The notes beneath the pieces were generated by a model, which was given only the letters and a program-made list of their open reading frames with translations, ran no database searches and was not told where the DNA came from. The position numbers were made by a program, and so were the translations under genes. Below are positions 43,952 to 52,721 of a stretch of DNA of 64,000 nucleotides, in pieces; position 1 is the first letter of the stretch; the number at the start of each line of letters is the position of its first letter. The DNA is from Lichenicoccus sp964242335 (lineage in GTDB: Bacteria > Pseudomonadota > Alphaproteobacteria > Acetobacterales > Acetobacteraceae): positions 1-64,000 of the forward strand of contig CAXTAY010000003.1 in the NCBI GenBank assembly GCA_964242335.1. Direction: 5' to 3'.

Positions 43952-44725
43952 TCAGGGATCGGGAAACGCGACGCCGCTGAGGCGCGCGCAGGCGGCCAGC
44001 AGCATGTCCTGGCGCGCAGCGTCGTGCACGGCGCCGTTCGGCTTGCGCGGCTTCATGTGGAAGAAGTAGCCGCCGGTCGTGGCCGTCGGATCCTCGTCAG
44101 CAGCCAGCCAGGCCTGCGTTCGGTGCGCCGCGTCGAGGTCACCGGTGGCGTGCGAACCGCCCATCTTCGTCGCCACCCAGCCCGGTTCGAGCGCGTTGCT
44201 GCGCACCTCCGGCCAGCGCCGGGCCACGGCGCTGGCCAGCAACGCGTCGTGCAGCTTGGTATCCGAATACGCCTGGTTGCCGCGCCACGGCCGGTCCTTC
44301 CAGTTCAGGTCGGCGAGGCTCGCATCGCCGCGCCGGTGCAGCTCGGAGCTGACGTAGATCAATCGCCGCGGGCGGTGGATCAGCACCGTCAGCAGGTAGG
44401 GTGCCAGCGTGTTCACCGCGAACACGTGTGCCAGACCGTCCTCCGTCTCGACGCGGCGGCGCTCCCGGAAGCCGACCGCGGCATTGTGGATCACCGCGTC
44501 GAACCTGCCGAGGGCGTTGACCTGCTCCGCCACGCCGCGGGTCTGGGCGATGCTCGCGAGGTCACCCACCACGACCGCCTCGGCGCGCGGCACGGCGGCC
44601 AGAGCGTCGCGTCTGCGGGCGTCGTTCCGGGCATGCAGCACCACGACATGCCCCTGCTCGATCAGCAGCCGGGCCGCCATCTGCCCCAGTCCGTCCGATG
44701 ACCCGGTGATGAAGACACGCGCCAT
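43952..44725 (-). CDS. Short-chain dehydrogenase/reductase
   Basis: A 257-residue SDR with TGSSDGLG near residue 7, HNAA in place of NNAG, Ser in YVSSEL and the catalytic YSDTK. The C-terminal half is typical of retinol-dehydrogenase-like SDRs (NALEPGWVATKMGG), with a C-terminal MKPRKPNGAVHDAARQ tail. GAAGGGATC precedes ATG 44725. It converges on the aldolase. The substrate is unknown. Confidence 0.83.
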   Translation of the reverse strand: MARVFITGSSDGLGQMAARLLIEQGHVVVLHARNDARRRDALAAVPRAEAVVVGDLASIAQTRGVAEQVNALGRFDAVIHNAAVGFRERRRVETEDGLAHVFAVNTLAPYLLTVLIHRPRRLIYVSSELHRRGDASLADLNWKDRPWRGNQAYSDTKLHDALLASAVARRWPEVRSNALEPGWVATKMGGSHATGDLDAAHRTQAWLAADEDPTATTGGYFFHMKPRKPNGAVHDAARQDMLLAACARLSGVAFPDP

Positions 44726-45218
44726 ACCGTGATCCCTTCCATGTCCGCCGCAGGACGCGACCCCGCGCGCTCGACCGGTGGCGTCACGACCCTCGCGGCG
44801 GCTCGCTGGCCTCGCCGCGCTTGGCTGGCGGTGTGCTCGCACCCGGTCCGGGACGCCTGTCCTCGTCGGCCGCGTCCTGTTGTCAGCGTCGTCGGTCCGC
44901 TGTCGGTTTCCACCGCTCCCGCCCGAAGGCCGCGGGTTCGATGTCTGCCGCGTCTCCCGCATCGGCGGCAGCAGCGTAGCCTCAGGCGATGCGGGACCGT
45001 TCGAAGGTCAGGTCCGGCGCGGCGATCATCTCCCACGAGGCGGCATGAACCGGTGCTCGATCGTGGTCTCTGGCACCGGGGCTTTCGCCTTCGCCGGCCG
45101 CCCTAGCTCGTCGAACTCGTCCTTCGGCAGGTCCGCGCCAGCTGGACCCGATGCCGGCAGGCCGATGCGGAACCGGGAGCGGGATCGTTGAGGTGTCGCC
45201 CGCGCCGTGCGATGGTGC
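44726..45218. other. Intergenic region upstream of the fluoride riboswitch
   Basis: About 490 bases, GC-rich. A minus-strand frame near 45020-45170 reads DEFDELGRPAKAKAPVPETT but has no start codon before its upstream stop, so it is not called. The promoter of the riboswitch transcript must lie here; no clear boxes were found. Confidence 0.4.
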
Positions 45219-45275
45219 GGTCACAGGGGATGGGGTTCCCCTTCAACCGCCCGTCCTGGGCTGATGACTCCTGCC
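45219..45275 (+). promoter_or_regulatory. Fluoride riboswitch (crcB motif)
   Basis: The conserved core of the fluoride aptamer is visible: GGGGATGGGGTTCCCC hairpin (P2, 45226-45241), AACCGCCC with GGGC (P3, 45245-45261), and the invariant CTGATGACTCCT near 45261-45272. P1 can form between GGTCA (45219-45223) and TGACT (45265-45269, one wobble). It lies 95 bases before crcB, the usual target of this riboswitch. The tail CTCCT could pair with the AAGGAG ribosome binding site at 45298-45303, suggesting translational control. No intrinsic terminator follows. Confidence 0.9.
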
Positions 45276-45310
45276 GATCCGGATCGAGCGTCCACGGAAG
45301 GAGCATGTCC

Positions 45311-45376
45311 ATGGCCCTGCAGGCACTCTGGTTGCGCCGGACCGGGAACGACGATGGTCTGAGGACGGCATGCTGA
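45311..45376 (+). CDS. Short leader ORF overlapping the crcB start
   Basis: ATG 45311 is preceded by AAGGAG (45298-45303) at 7-base spacing, a strong ribosome binding site; an in-frame ATG at 45305 is too close to it. The 21-codon frame (MALQALWLRRTGNDDGLRTAC) ends with TGA at 45374-45376, overlapping the crcB ATG at 45370 by 7 bases. The leader would be translated between the riboswitch and crcB. It may couple translation or be an uncharacterised peptide. Its sequence is not recognised. Confidence 0.5.
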   Translation: MALQALWLRRTGNDDGLRTAC

Positions 45377-46605
45377 ACTACGCCCTGATCGGCCTCGGCG
45401 GCGCGATCGGCAGCATCCTGCGGGCGTGGCTCGGGACCGTCATGGTCGCGCTGACCGGACCGACCTTCCCCTGGGGCACGATCCTCATCAACATCATCGG
45501 CTCGTTCGTGATCGGCTTCTTCGCGACGCTGACCGCGACGGATGGCCGCTTTGCCGCGCCGTTCGACATGCGCACCTTCGTCATGGTGGGCCTCTGCGGC
45601 GGCTTCACCACCTTCTCCTCCTTCAGCCTGCAGACGCTCGATCTGGCACGGGATGGCCGTGCCGGGCAGGCGCTGAGCAACGTCGTGCTCTCGGTGGTGC
45701 TCTGCCTGGCCAGCGTCGCCGCCGGCCATGCGCTGGCGTTGGCGATCCGCACCTCGCCCCTGGCGGCGATCGGCGAGGCTCCCCCGGGCACCTTGGGTCG
45801 CAGCACGCTGGTGGCGCTGCATCGACCGGACTCCGTGCCCGGCCTGCTGGCGGTTGCGGGCCAGCTCATGGCCGGGGACGGCGGTCGGACCATCGCGCTC
45901 GCGATCGACGGACCCATCGTGGCCGGCCTGCAGCCGACCGAGGAGGTGCTGACCAGGAGACGCCAGCAGGCGATCTCGGACCGGCGCCGTGACTGGGTAG
46001 CGGCGATGCGCGGGACCCTCGATCGCTGGGTGTCGAAGGAGCAAGCCGAGGGACACGGGGCGCGCTGGATCGAGGTCCGTGGCGGTGGCGCACTGGCGGT
46101 CGCCGAGCACGGCCGCGGCGCTCACCTGCTGCTGCTGGAACACAGGCTGGGAGACCAGACCGCACGCGCCCGGATCCACGCGGCACTGGTTCGTGCCGGG
46201 CGTCCGGTGCTGCTGATTCCGCCCGGCACGGCGCCCGCACTCGGGCGCATCATCGCCGTCGCCTGGCAGAACGACGCACATGTCCGCCGAGCGATCCGAA
46301 CCGCGGCGCCGCTGCTGTCGCGGGCGGAGCGGGTGGTGGTGCTGCGCATCGGCGATGCGGCGGCGGAGGCGGGTCTGGCAGAGGCGTTCGGGGATCGGCC
46401 GTTCGAGGTGGCGACGGCAGCCACCCGGCAGGACGGCGACGTGGGCGCGCAACTGGTGGCGATGGCGCACGAAGCCGGCGCGGATCTGCTCGTCATGGGG
46501 AGCTACAGCCACGGCAGCCTGCGCGAGAAGCTTTTCGACGGTGCCACGGAGGGCGTGCTGCGCTGCGCCGATCTTCCGCTGCTGATGAGGCATCGGGACG
46601 TCTGA
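45370..46605 (+). CDS. crcB: CrcB/Fluc fluoride channel fused to a C-terminal universal-stress-protein-like region
   Basis: A 411-residue fusion. Residues 1-127 are a complete four-helix fluoride exporter: GGAIGSILRA, the pore Asn in LINIIGSF, and GLCGGFTTFSSF with the Phe-box/Na+ site. The remaining ~285 residues are soluble. A middle part (about 145-280) is not recognised. The last part (about 285-405) has the Usp pattern IIAVAWQNDAHVRRAIRTAA, ERVVVLRIG, and AHEAGADLLVMGSYSHGSLR with G-x-G-like nucleotide loop and a final ADLPLLMRH strand. GAGGA precedes the start. The upstream fluoride riboswitch confirms the CrcB role. The fusion suggests that fluoride export is tied to a stress or nucleotide-binding output. 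Confidence 0.9.
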   Translation: MLNYALIGLGGAIGSILRAWLGTVMVALTGPTFPWGTILINIIGSFVIGFFATLTATDGRFAAPFDMRTFVMVGLCGGFTTFSSFSLQTLDLARDGRAGQALSNVVLSVVLCLASVAAGHALALAIRTSPLAAIGEAPPGTLGRSTLVALHRPDSVPGLLAVAGQLMAGDGGRTIALAIDGPIVAGLQPTEEVLTRRRQQAISDRRRDWVAAMRGTLDRWVSKEQAEGHGARWIEVRGGGALAVAEHGRGAHLLLLEHRLGDQTARARIHAALVRAGRPVLLIPPGTAPALGRIIAVAWQNDAHVRRAIRTAAPLLSRAERVVVLRIGDAAAEAGLAEAFGDRPFEVATAATRQDGDVGAQLVAMAHEAGADLLVMGSYSHGSLREKLFDGATEGVLRCADLPLLMRHRDV

Positions 46606-46910
46606 CCTCGACCGCATGCCGTGCAGCCTCGGACACTCTGCCACCCCACGCTCAGCACAGCCGACGGGGAGCTCTCTCGTCCGAGAGCCGGGAGGCTCGT
46701 TCCGGTCTCGGACGGTTCCATGCCGTCTCTGATCCCGACCTCGTGCCCGGTTGGAGCGCAGCGGGTTGCGTGATGACGCGCCTCGCACTCGGCGACAGCG
46801 GCCGTGCCGTGGTGGCGGCTTCGACGGGATGACGCGTCGTACTTGAACGGACCCCGGAGCGCGTCATACTGCTTCATCGCGCGCGTCGTTACTGGGAGAG
46901 ACGAACCGCT
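46606..46910. other. Intergenic region without a supported gene
   Basis: About 305 bases. A small hairpin, GCTCTC-TCGTCC-GAGAGC near 46671-46688, may be the crcB terminator but has no T-run. Toward the end an AT-richer stretch and GGGAGAG precede the next gene. Confidence 0.4.
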
Positions 46911-47579
46911 TTGTTAAGAATGTACTTTATGATGAGCATAGGCTGTCTGTCGTTGTCTTCCCTGGCCGAGGCGGAGGAGGCGGTCGTCGCCAAGCCCGGT
47001 ATCATGTGCAGCTCGTCCGAGGCGCTCGCCATCCTGACGCTGCATGGCGGCAACAGCCGGACGCACCGCGAGAAGCCGGAAGCGAGGGATCTGGACCTCG
47101 CGAGCCGCGGCGGCTGTCGGGACCTGCAGATCGGCGAGAGGCTGAGCGTGCTGGAGCGGTTCCGGAACACCGCGATCGTCGTGCCGGCCCCCGGCTCCTC
47201 GACCGCGATGGCCGACAGGTTCGTGGCACCGCTCATCGATCTCACGCTGGTCCCGACCGGCGGCGACGCGTCGGTTCCGGACGCGGCCGACACGCCAGCC
47301 GATGCGAATGCTGCAACACCGGAAGGCGGCTGGTTCATCGCGGACACCGACGGCGGCTGCACCAAGTCGTTCTCACCACAGATCGAAGCCAAGATGCTTC
47401 ACGACAACGGCTTCGACGTTCACGTCAGGAACCTCTATGACACCCACAACGTCCCGGTGGAGACGGTCGTCTCGCACGACGTGTCGGGTATCAGCTATGC
47501 CTACGTCTTCTACGCCAGCATGCAGACGTGCCTCGCCGGCGGCTCGAGCGCCGCGCGAGGAGCTGCGGCGGCGCGATAG
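46911..47579 (+). CDS. Exported protein of unknown function
   Basis: A 222-residue protein with an N-terminal hydrophobic stretch (MYFMMSIGCLSLSSLAEAEE), probably a signal peptide. The start could be TTG 46911, with GGGAGAG about 10 bases upstream, or ATG 46920/46929. The body holds Cys pairs (IMCSSSE, RGGCRD, DGGCTK, MQTC) that could form disulfides and an EAKMLHDNGFDVHVRNLYD segment. No family is recognised. It converges on the TonB receptor gene. Confidence 0.55.
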   Translation: MLRMYFMMSIGCLSLSSLAEAEEAVVAKPGIMCSSSEALAILTLHGGNSRTHREKPEARDLDLASRGGCRDLQIGERLSVLERFRNTAIVVPAPGSSTAMADRFVAPLIDLTLVPTGGDASVPDAADTPADANAATPEGGWFIADTDGGCTKSFSPQIEAKMLHDNGFDVHVRNLYDTHNVPVETVVSHDVSGISYAYVFYASMQTCLAGGSSAARGAAAAR

Positions 47580-47600
47580 CGTCGCGGACGCATCCGCCCG

Positions 47601-49703
47601 CTACAGGTGGGCCGAGATGCTCACGAACACGCGGCGCTCCACCGGTGAGCCGCCGGAGACCGTCTGCTCCGACGCGTTGATCTGCTGCGACGAGACCGAC
47701 ACGAGGATGTTCCTCGTCAGGCGGTAGCCGAGCCTGCCATCGAGCACGACGTAGCTGTTCACCTCGACCGGTTGCAGCGTGATCTGCGTCGGATCGGCGC
47801 GATAATCCAGGAAGCGGGATTGCCAGCGGCTCTCCAGATCCAGCTCCCAGCGTCCGCGGGTATAGCCGGCGCCGAGCACGACGACGTGGGTGGGCGTGCT
47901 GTGCTGGAAATCCTGCGGGCTGTAGATGCCGGTCTGGTTGACCGAGAGGTGGTCGGAGATCGAGATATAGGAATAGCTCACGTTCCAGCGGAAGTGCGAC
48001 GCCGACTGGCCGCGCAGGCCGATCTCGCCGCCAACGGCGCTGCTGTGGCCGACGTTCGCGGCGATCGCGCGTTGCTCCTCGACACCGTCCATGATCACGC
48101 CGTCGCCGACGGTCGGTGCCTCGTAGGGGTTGGTGAGGATGTTGTCCGTGCGCTGCGCGAAGACCGCCGTGCGCAGCGTCGATCCCAGTGCCGGCAGCGC
48201 GCGGTCCCAGTCCAGCTCCAGGTTGGAGACCGCTGACGCATCGACGTCGGGCTGCCCGAGGAAGAGGTAACCCTGCCCGTCGGGCCCGGGTGGCTGGCGA
48301 TCCTGCAGGCCGAGGTCATAGATGCTGGGAAGCTGCAGACCTCGCGCCGCGAGCAGGCGCAGGGTGTCGTCGTCCGTCGCCCTCCAGACCAGGCCCGAGT
48401 TGAAGCTCGGCTCGTTGATCGTGCGGCTGTCGTAGGACGCGGCGCTGAACCCGACGTCGGGCACCAGGTAGCCCTGCTGGTTCAGCGCGAAGTGGTCGAA
48501 GCGGACGGCGTTGGTCAGCGACAGGCTCGGGGTGATCTGCCAGTTCCACATCAGGCTGGCAGAGGTCACGTCGTAGCCGACCTTGCCGGCCAGCACGTCG
48601 GACGAGGTCGCCGCGTTGTTGCGGTAGTCGAAGCCGAGACGAACCGTCTGGCTGGCGCCGAGCTTCACCAGGTCGCTCGCCTGCACGACGTACACGGTGT
48701 CATGCAGGTCCTCGCGCTCGCTCGACCCGTCATAGAGGTAGCGCAGCTCGTTCCTGTAGACGCTGAGGCCGACCAGTCCGAGGCGCGTATCCGCGGACAT
48801 GCCCAGACGGGACCAGTTGGTGCGCTGGGTATCGGTCCCGTAATAGGGAGACGCCGTGGCTTCCCAGATGCGCGTGTCCACGACCGCGCCCGAGGCGAAC
48901 AGCTCGATGCCAGGTCCGACGCGCAGCTTGCCGTCGAGGCTGATCGAGTCGCGGTCCGGGGAAGAACGGAAGGGCAGATCGTCCGCCACGACACCGGTCG
49001 GATTGTATTCGCGCGCGCGGAAACCGCCGACCGACACGCGCAGTCCGGCCACGTCGCCCGCGTGCGCCGTGCCGACGGCGGAGAAGGCGCCGTAGCCCTG
49101 TGTGCCGGCACGCGTGGTGAGGGTGTTCACGTCGTCGCGCAGCGGATCGTAGGTGATGATGTTGATCACGCCGGACGCGGCATTGACGCCGAAGAGGGCG
49201 GTGTTCGGTCCCTTGACCACCTCGATCTGGCGGATCTCGTCGAGCTCCACGGGCAGCGTGTACCACTGCGTGCGGCCGAGATCATCCAGATACACCTGCT
49301 GGCCGTTGATCAGTACCAGCAGGCGCGGGTTGCTGGTCTCGTTGTAGCCGCGCACCCCGACATCGGCGGCGGCGAACCCGTAGCGACGCACATCCAGGCT
49401 GCTCACGAACTGCAGGATGTCCGGCAGGTTGTCCCCACCGGAGCGACGGATGTCGTCGGCGGTGATGATCTCCATGTTTGCAGGGACCTCCGACACCCGC
49501 TGCGGCTGGCCCGTGGCGGAAGCGGTGACCGGCTCGCCGAACAGCGCCTCGACGCTGTCGTAGTCGATCGACTGTGCGCGCGGGGAGGCGGTGCAGAGCA
49601 GCGAGATCACGGCGGCCAGGAGCAGCTCGCGGCCGCGCCTCCGACCGAGATGCCGAAGCAGGACCGCGCGACCACGCCGCGGCACGAGGAGAAGCAGCGG
49701 CAT
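47601..49703 (-). CDS. TonB-dependent receptor
   Basis: A 700-residue outer-membrane receptor. A basic signal region with a hydrophobic core (LLLAAVISLLCTASPRAQ) precedes the plug domain (about 60-185: VPANMEIITADDIRRSGG, LLVLINGQQVYL, VVKGPNTALFGVNAASGVIN). The rest is a beta barrel ending in Phe-containing strands. Its start follows a 1-base gap after the YfiR-like stop, so the two form an operon. GAGAGG precedes ATG 49703. Its divergent neighbour is a GGDEF-EAL protein. Receptors of this small type occur in YfiR loci and may sense rather than transport; the ligand is unknown. Confidence 0.87.
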   Translation of the reverse strand: MPLLLLVPRRGRAVLLRHLGRRRGRELLLAAVISLLCTASPRAQSIDYDSVEALFGEPVTASATGQPQRVSEVPANMEIITADDIRRSGGDNLPDILQFVSSLDVRRYGFAAADVGVRGYNETSNPRLLVLINGQQVYLDDLGRTQWYTLPVELDEIRQIEVVKGPNTALFGVNAASGVINIITYDPLRDDVNTLTTRAGTQGYGAFSAVGTAHAGDVAGLRVSVGGFRAREYNPTGVVADDLPFRSSPDRDSISLDGKLRVGPGIELFASGAVVDTRIWEATASPYYGTDTQRTNWSRLGMSADTRLGLVGLSVYRNELRYLYDGSSEREDLHDTVYVVQASDLVKLGASQTVRLGFDYRNNAATSSDVLAGKVGYDVTSASLMWNWQITPSLSLTNAVRFDHFALNQQGYLVPDVGFSAASYDSRTINEPSFNSGLVWRATDDDTLRLLAARGLQLPSIYDLGLQDRQPPGPDGQGYLFLGQPDVDASAVSNLELDWDRALPALGSTLRTAVFAQRTDNILTNPYEAPTVGDGVIMDGVEEQRAIAANVGHSSAVGGEIGLRGQSASHFRWNVSYSYISISDHLSVNQTGIYSPQDFQHSTPTHVVVLGAGYTRGRWELDLESRWQSRFLDYRADPTQITLQPVEVNSYVVLDGRLGYRLTRNILVSVSSQQINASEQTVSGGSPVERRVFVSISAHL

Positions 49704-49704
49704 C

Positions 49705-50229
49705 TCACCTCTCCCGAACGAGCATGCGGAACGCCTGCAGGAAGTGCATGCCGGCGCGCTCGGCGGCCGCATGGTCGATGACGATCTGCACCGTCGGCTG
49801 GCTGGAGAACCCCAGCACGCAGTTGCCCGACCGGACGCACGCCATGTCGATCGACACCGTCGGGACATGCAGCCGCGACGCGGTGTCCGAGATCGCCTTC
49901 ATGTTCGGCCCGAGGCCGGACGTGACGTACAGAGCCTTGACGTCGACCAGGCCCGCGAGCTGGTCGACCGCGACGAGGCTCGCGCACAGGCGCACGCGTC
50001 CGGCGCTCAGCCCCGTGCCGATGACGGCCTGTATCTGCTCGGCTTCGCGCCGCGACAGCGGATCGCCCGGCGTGAACACGATGCCGAGCACGGCGGTTCC
50101 GGTCATGCCGTCGCCGACGAACGCCAGGGTGCGTCCGAGCACCTGCCCGTCCTTGGTGTTGAACTCGGCGCGGGCGGGTTCGATGATGCCCAGGAACGAC
50201 ATCGCGGCGGTCGCGATGATGACGGGCAT
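49705..50229 (-). CDS. YfiR family periplasmic protein
   Basis: A 174-residue exported protein with signal MPVIIATAAMSFLGIIEPAR and a mature YfiR-like domain. Elements are VLGRTLAFVGDGMTGTAVLG, GRVRLCASLVAVDQLAGLVD and, near the end, MACVRSGNCVLGFSSQPTVQ. In Pseudomonas YfiR restrains the diguanylate cyclase YfiN and responds to redox or envelope signals. Here it precedes the TonB receptor and is divergent from a GGDEF-EAL protein. The start is uncertain: an in-frame ATG at 50325 exists upstream, but 50229 gives a clean signal peptide. Confidence 0.72.
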   Translation of the reverse strand: MPVIIATAAMSFLGIIEPARAEFNTKDGQVLGRTLAFVGDGMTGTAVLGIVFTPGDPLSRREAEQIQAVIGTGLSAGRVRLCASLVAVDQLAGLVDVKALYVTSGLGPNMKAISDTASRLHVPTVSIDMACVRSGNCVLGFSSQPTVQIVIDHAAAERAGMHFLQAFRMLVRER

Positions 50230-50513
50230 CCGGATCCACCACGCCCTGCCTGCGCGGCAGGGCCCGGACCGCGTCGTCGGTCGCGGACCGAACGGCAGCA
50301 AGCGCCGCGAGGCGAACGGCGGCACGCTGAGCGAAGGCCAACCTTCCCTGACAGGCGTAGCCGTAATCCTGAACGCGATTTGCTAACGAGTTATTAAGCT
50401 CCGGTCGACTCATCGTCCAAATATTGAGAACTACTGACGCTTCTGCTTGGCTTTAATTGTTTATTATTCGAGCCGGGATAGATCTGTTCCAGTCGGGGAG
50501 GAGCACACGGTCC

Positions 50514-52694
50514 GTGTCTTGGTGGTCAGCTGACAAGCTCGCAGGCGGCCAGATCGACGGAACCGGTCTGCTTCCGGCGGCTAGGCGCCGGCTGATCGTC
50601 CTCGTCGGGCTCTCGAACTGGCCGTTCGCGCTCAAGATGGCGTTCTGCCCGGCGCTGGCGGTGATCGTCCTGTTCGCGACCAATCTGCACGGCATCCTGG
50701 CCACCGGCGACCAGTCGGCGCTGATCCAGACCGTGGTCCACCACGACCTCACCGTCGCGATGAGCTTGTCGGAGGATGCCAACAGGCTGCAGCGGATCAA
50801 CAGTCGCCTGTATCGGCTGACGACGCTCCAGGCCAGCAAGGCATCGAGCCTGAACGTCGCGGCCGAGATCGCCGGGTTGGTGGGGGAGACCGCGCGGCTC
50901 GCCGACGGGCTGGAAGCCCAGGGAAGCAGTCTCAGCTCCGAGACCGACCGTCATCGTCTCAGGCAACTCGTCAGCGAGATCAGGGTCTACAGGGACGCGA
51001 TCGACATATTCGGATCGATGCTGGAGCTGGATTTCGCGAGTGCGGTCGACTTCTTCAAACCCTTCGACAGGAACGCCGACGAGGTGCTAGGCCTGATCAA
51101 CGCGATCGCCGCCCATGCGCTGCAGGATGCAAGCGGTCGGGCCGATGCGTCTACCCAGGTCGCCGAGCGGATAAGGCTGACCCTGGCCGCCGCTTCCATC
51201 GTCGGCGCGATGCTGCTGTTCGGAGTGGCAGCGCTCCTGACGCGGACCACGGTGCGTGCGGTGAAACAGATCGCTGCGGCCACGGAACAGGTGGCGCGGA
51301 ACACGCTGGAGGTCGACCTCGACGCGCTGACCCGGCGCGACGAGCTCGGCACGATCGTGCAGTCGCTGATGGTGTTCCGGGCGAACGCGTTCCAGATCGC
51401 GTTCCTGGCTCATCATGATCCGCTGACGCGGCTGCCGAACCGCATCCTGTTCCATGAGCGTGTTCAGCAGGCCGTCGCGCAGCTTGAACGCGGCATCGAG
51501 TTCGCCGTGCTCTGCCTCGATCTCGATCGCTTCAAGGTCGTGAACGACACGCTCGGCCATCCGGTGGGAGATGGCCTGCTGCGACAGGTCGCCGAGCGCC
51601 TGCAGGGCTGCGTGCGCGAAGGCGACACGGTCGCGAGGCTGGGCGGGGACGAGTTCGCCATCGTGTTGCTGAAGGTAGGCGGCGCATCGGAAGTCGATCA
51701 TCTGGCGTCGCGGATCATCGAGGTGGTCGGATCATCCTACCAGATCGATGGGCACCGCATCGACATCGGCACCAGCATCGGCATCGCGCTCGCCCCGGCC
51801 GACGGCTCGGCCTCGCATGAACTGCTGAAGAACGCGGATACGGCCCTCTATGGCGCCAAGGCCACCGGTCGCGGCACCTCGTGCTTCTACGAGGCGAGCA
51901 TGAACGCCAAGCTGCAAGCCAGGCGCGCACTGGAGGTCGGCATGCGGCGCGCGATCCTGCGCGAGGAGTTCGAGCTCCACTACCAGCCGCTGGTCGATGC
52001 CTGCACGCACCGGATCTGCGGATTCGAGGCACTGATCCGCTGGCACGACCCGGAGCTTGGGATGATCCTGCCGGACGCCTTCATCCCGGTCGCGGAGTCG
52101 TCGGGCCTTATCGACGCCATCGGTCAATGGGTGCTGCACCGCGCCTGCCGCGATGCGGCAGCCTGGCATGACGACATCAAGGTCGCGGTCAACCTCTCCT
52201 CGTCGCAGTTCAAGGACAAGAACCTGGTCGCACATGTTCAAGCTGCCCTCTCCGCCAGCGGCCTGGCGGCGCATCGGCTGGAACTGGAGATCACGGAGTC
52301 CGTGCTGTTGCACGACAGCAGCTTCATCCTGGGGATCCTGGCCGAGATCAAGGCGCTCGGCGTGCAGATCTCGATGGACGATTTCGGCACCGGCTACTCG
52401 TCGCTGAGCTACCTTCGCAGCTTTCCCTTCAACAAGGTCAAGATAGACCGCAGCTTCATCAAGGATCTCCCCCACGACAAGAACTCCATGGCGATCGTGC
52501 GGGCCATCGTCGGTCTGAGCGCGACGCTGGGAATGTCGATCACCGCGGAAGGAGTCGAGACCGACGAACAGGCCGCGCAGCTCGCCGTGGAGGAATGCAC
52601 CCAGCTCCAGGGATACCTGTTCAGCCGGCCCGTCCCGCTATCCGGTGTGACGGCTCTGTTGCGGGACCGCGTGGACGTCCCCGAGCTCATCTGA
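50514..52694 (+). CDS. Membrane GGDEF-EAL c-di-GMP turnover protein with periplasmic sensor and HAMP
   Basis: A 726-residue inner-membrane protein. The start is GTG 50514 with GGAGGAG about 10 bases upstream; a TTG at 50457 in the same frame lacks a ribosome site. A first membrane helix (about 38-62), a periplasmic helical sensor (about 65-215), a second helix (about 222-246) and HAMP (about 247-300) lead to GGDEF (about 305-465) and EAL (about 485-720). GGDEF keeps LGGDEF (377-381) and its inhibitory site REGD. EAL keeps EALIRW (505), DDFGTGYSS and AEGVE. It is likely bifunctional or switchable and regulated by the divergent YfiR-like protein. Confidence 0.9.
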   Translation: MSWWSADKLAGGQIDGTGLLPAARRRLIVLVGLSNWPFALKMAFCPALAVIVLFATNLHGILATGDQSALIQTVVHHDLTVAMSLSEDANRLQRINSRLYRLTTLQASKASSLNVAAEIAGLVGETARLADGLEAQGSSLSSETDRHRLRQLVSEIRVYRDAIDIFGSMLELDFASAVDFFKPFDRNADEVLGLINAIAAHALQDASGRADASTQVAERIRLTLAAASIVGAMLLFGVAALLTRTTVRAVKQIAAATEQVARNTLEVDLDALTRRDELGTIVQSLMVFRANAFQIAFLAHHDPLTRLPNRILFHERVQQAVAQLERGIEFAVLCLDLDRFKVVNDTLGHPVGDGLLRQVAERLQGCVREGDTVARLGGDEFAIVLLKVGGASEVDHLASRIIEVVGSSYQIDGHRIDIGTSIGIALAPADGSASHELLKNADTALYGAKATGRGTSCFYEASMNAKLQARRALEVGMRRAILREEFELHYQPLVDACTHRICGFEALIRWHDPELGMILPDAFIPVAESSGLIDAIGQWVLHRACRDAAAWHDDIKVAVNLSSSQFKDKNLVAHVQAALSASGLAAHRLELEITESVLLHDSSFILGILAEIKALGVQISMDDFGTGYSSLSYLRSFPFNKVKIDRSFIKDLPHDKNSMAIVRAIVGLSATLGMSITAEGVETDEQAAQLAVEECTQLQGYLFSRPVPLSGVTALLRDRVDVPELI

Positions 52695-52721
52695 AGGACC
52701 CATGAAGCGTCGACAAAAGAG

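Noticed and set aside
45020..45175. Minus-strand frame with DEFDELGRPAKAKAPVPETT
   Set aside because: No ATG, GTG or TTG start after the upstream stop and no ribosome site; composition looks gene-like but cannot be expressed as read.
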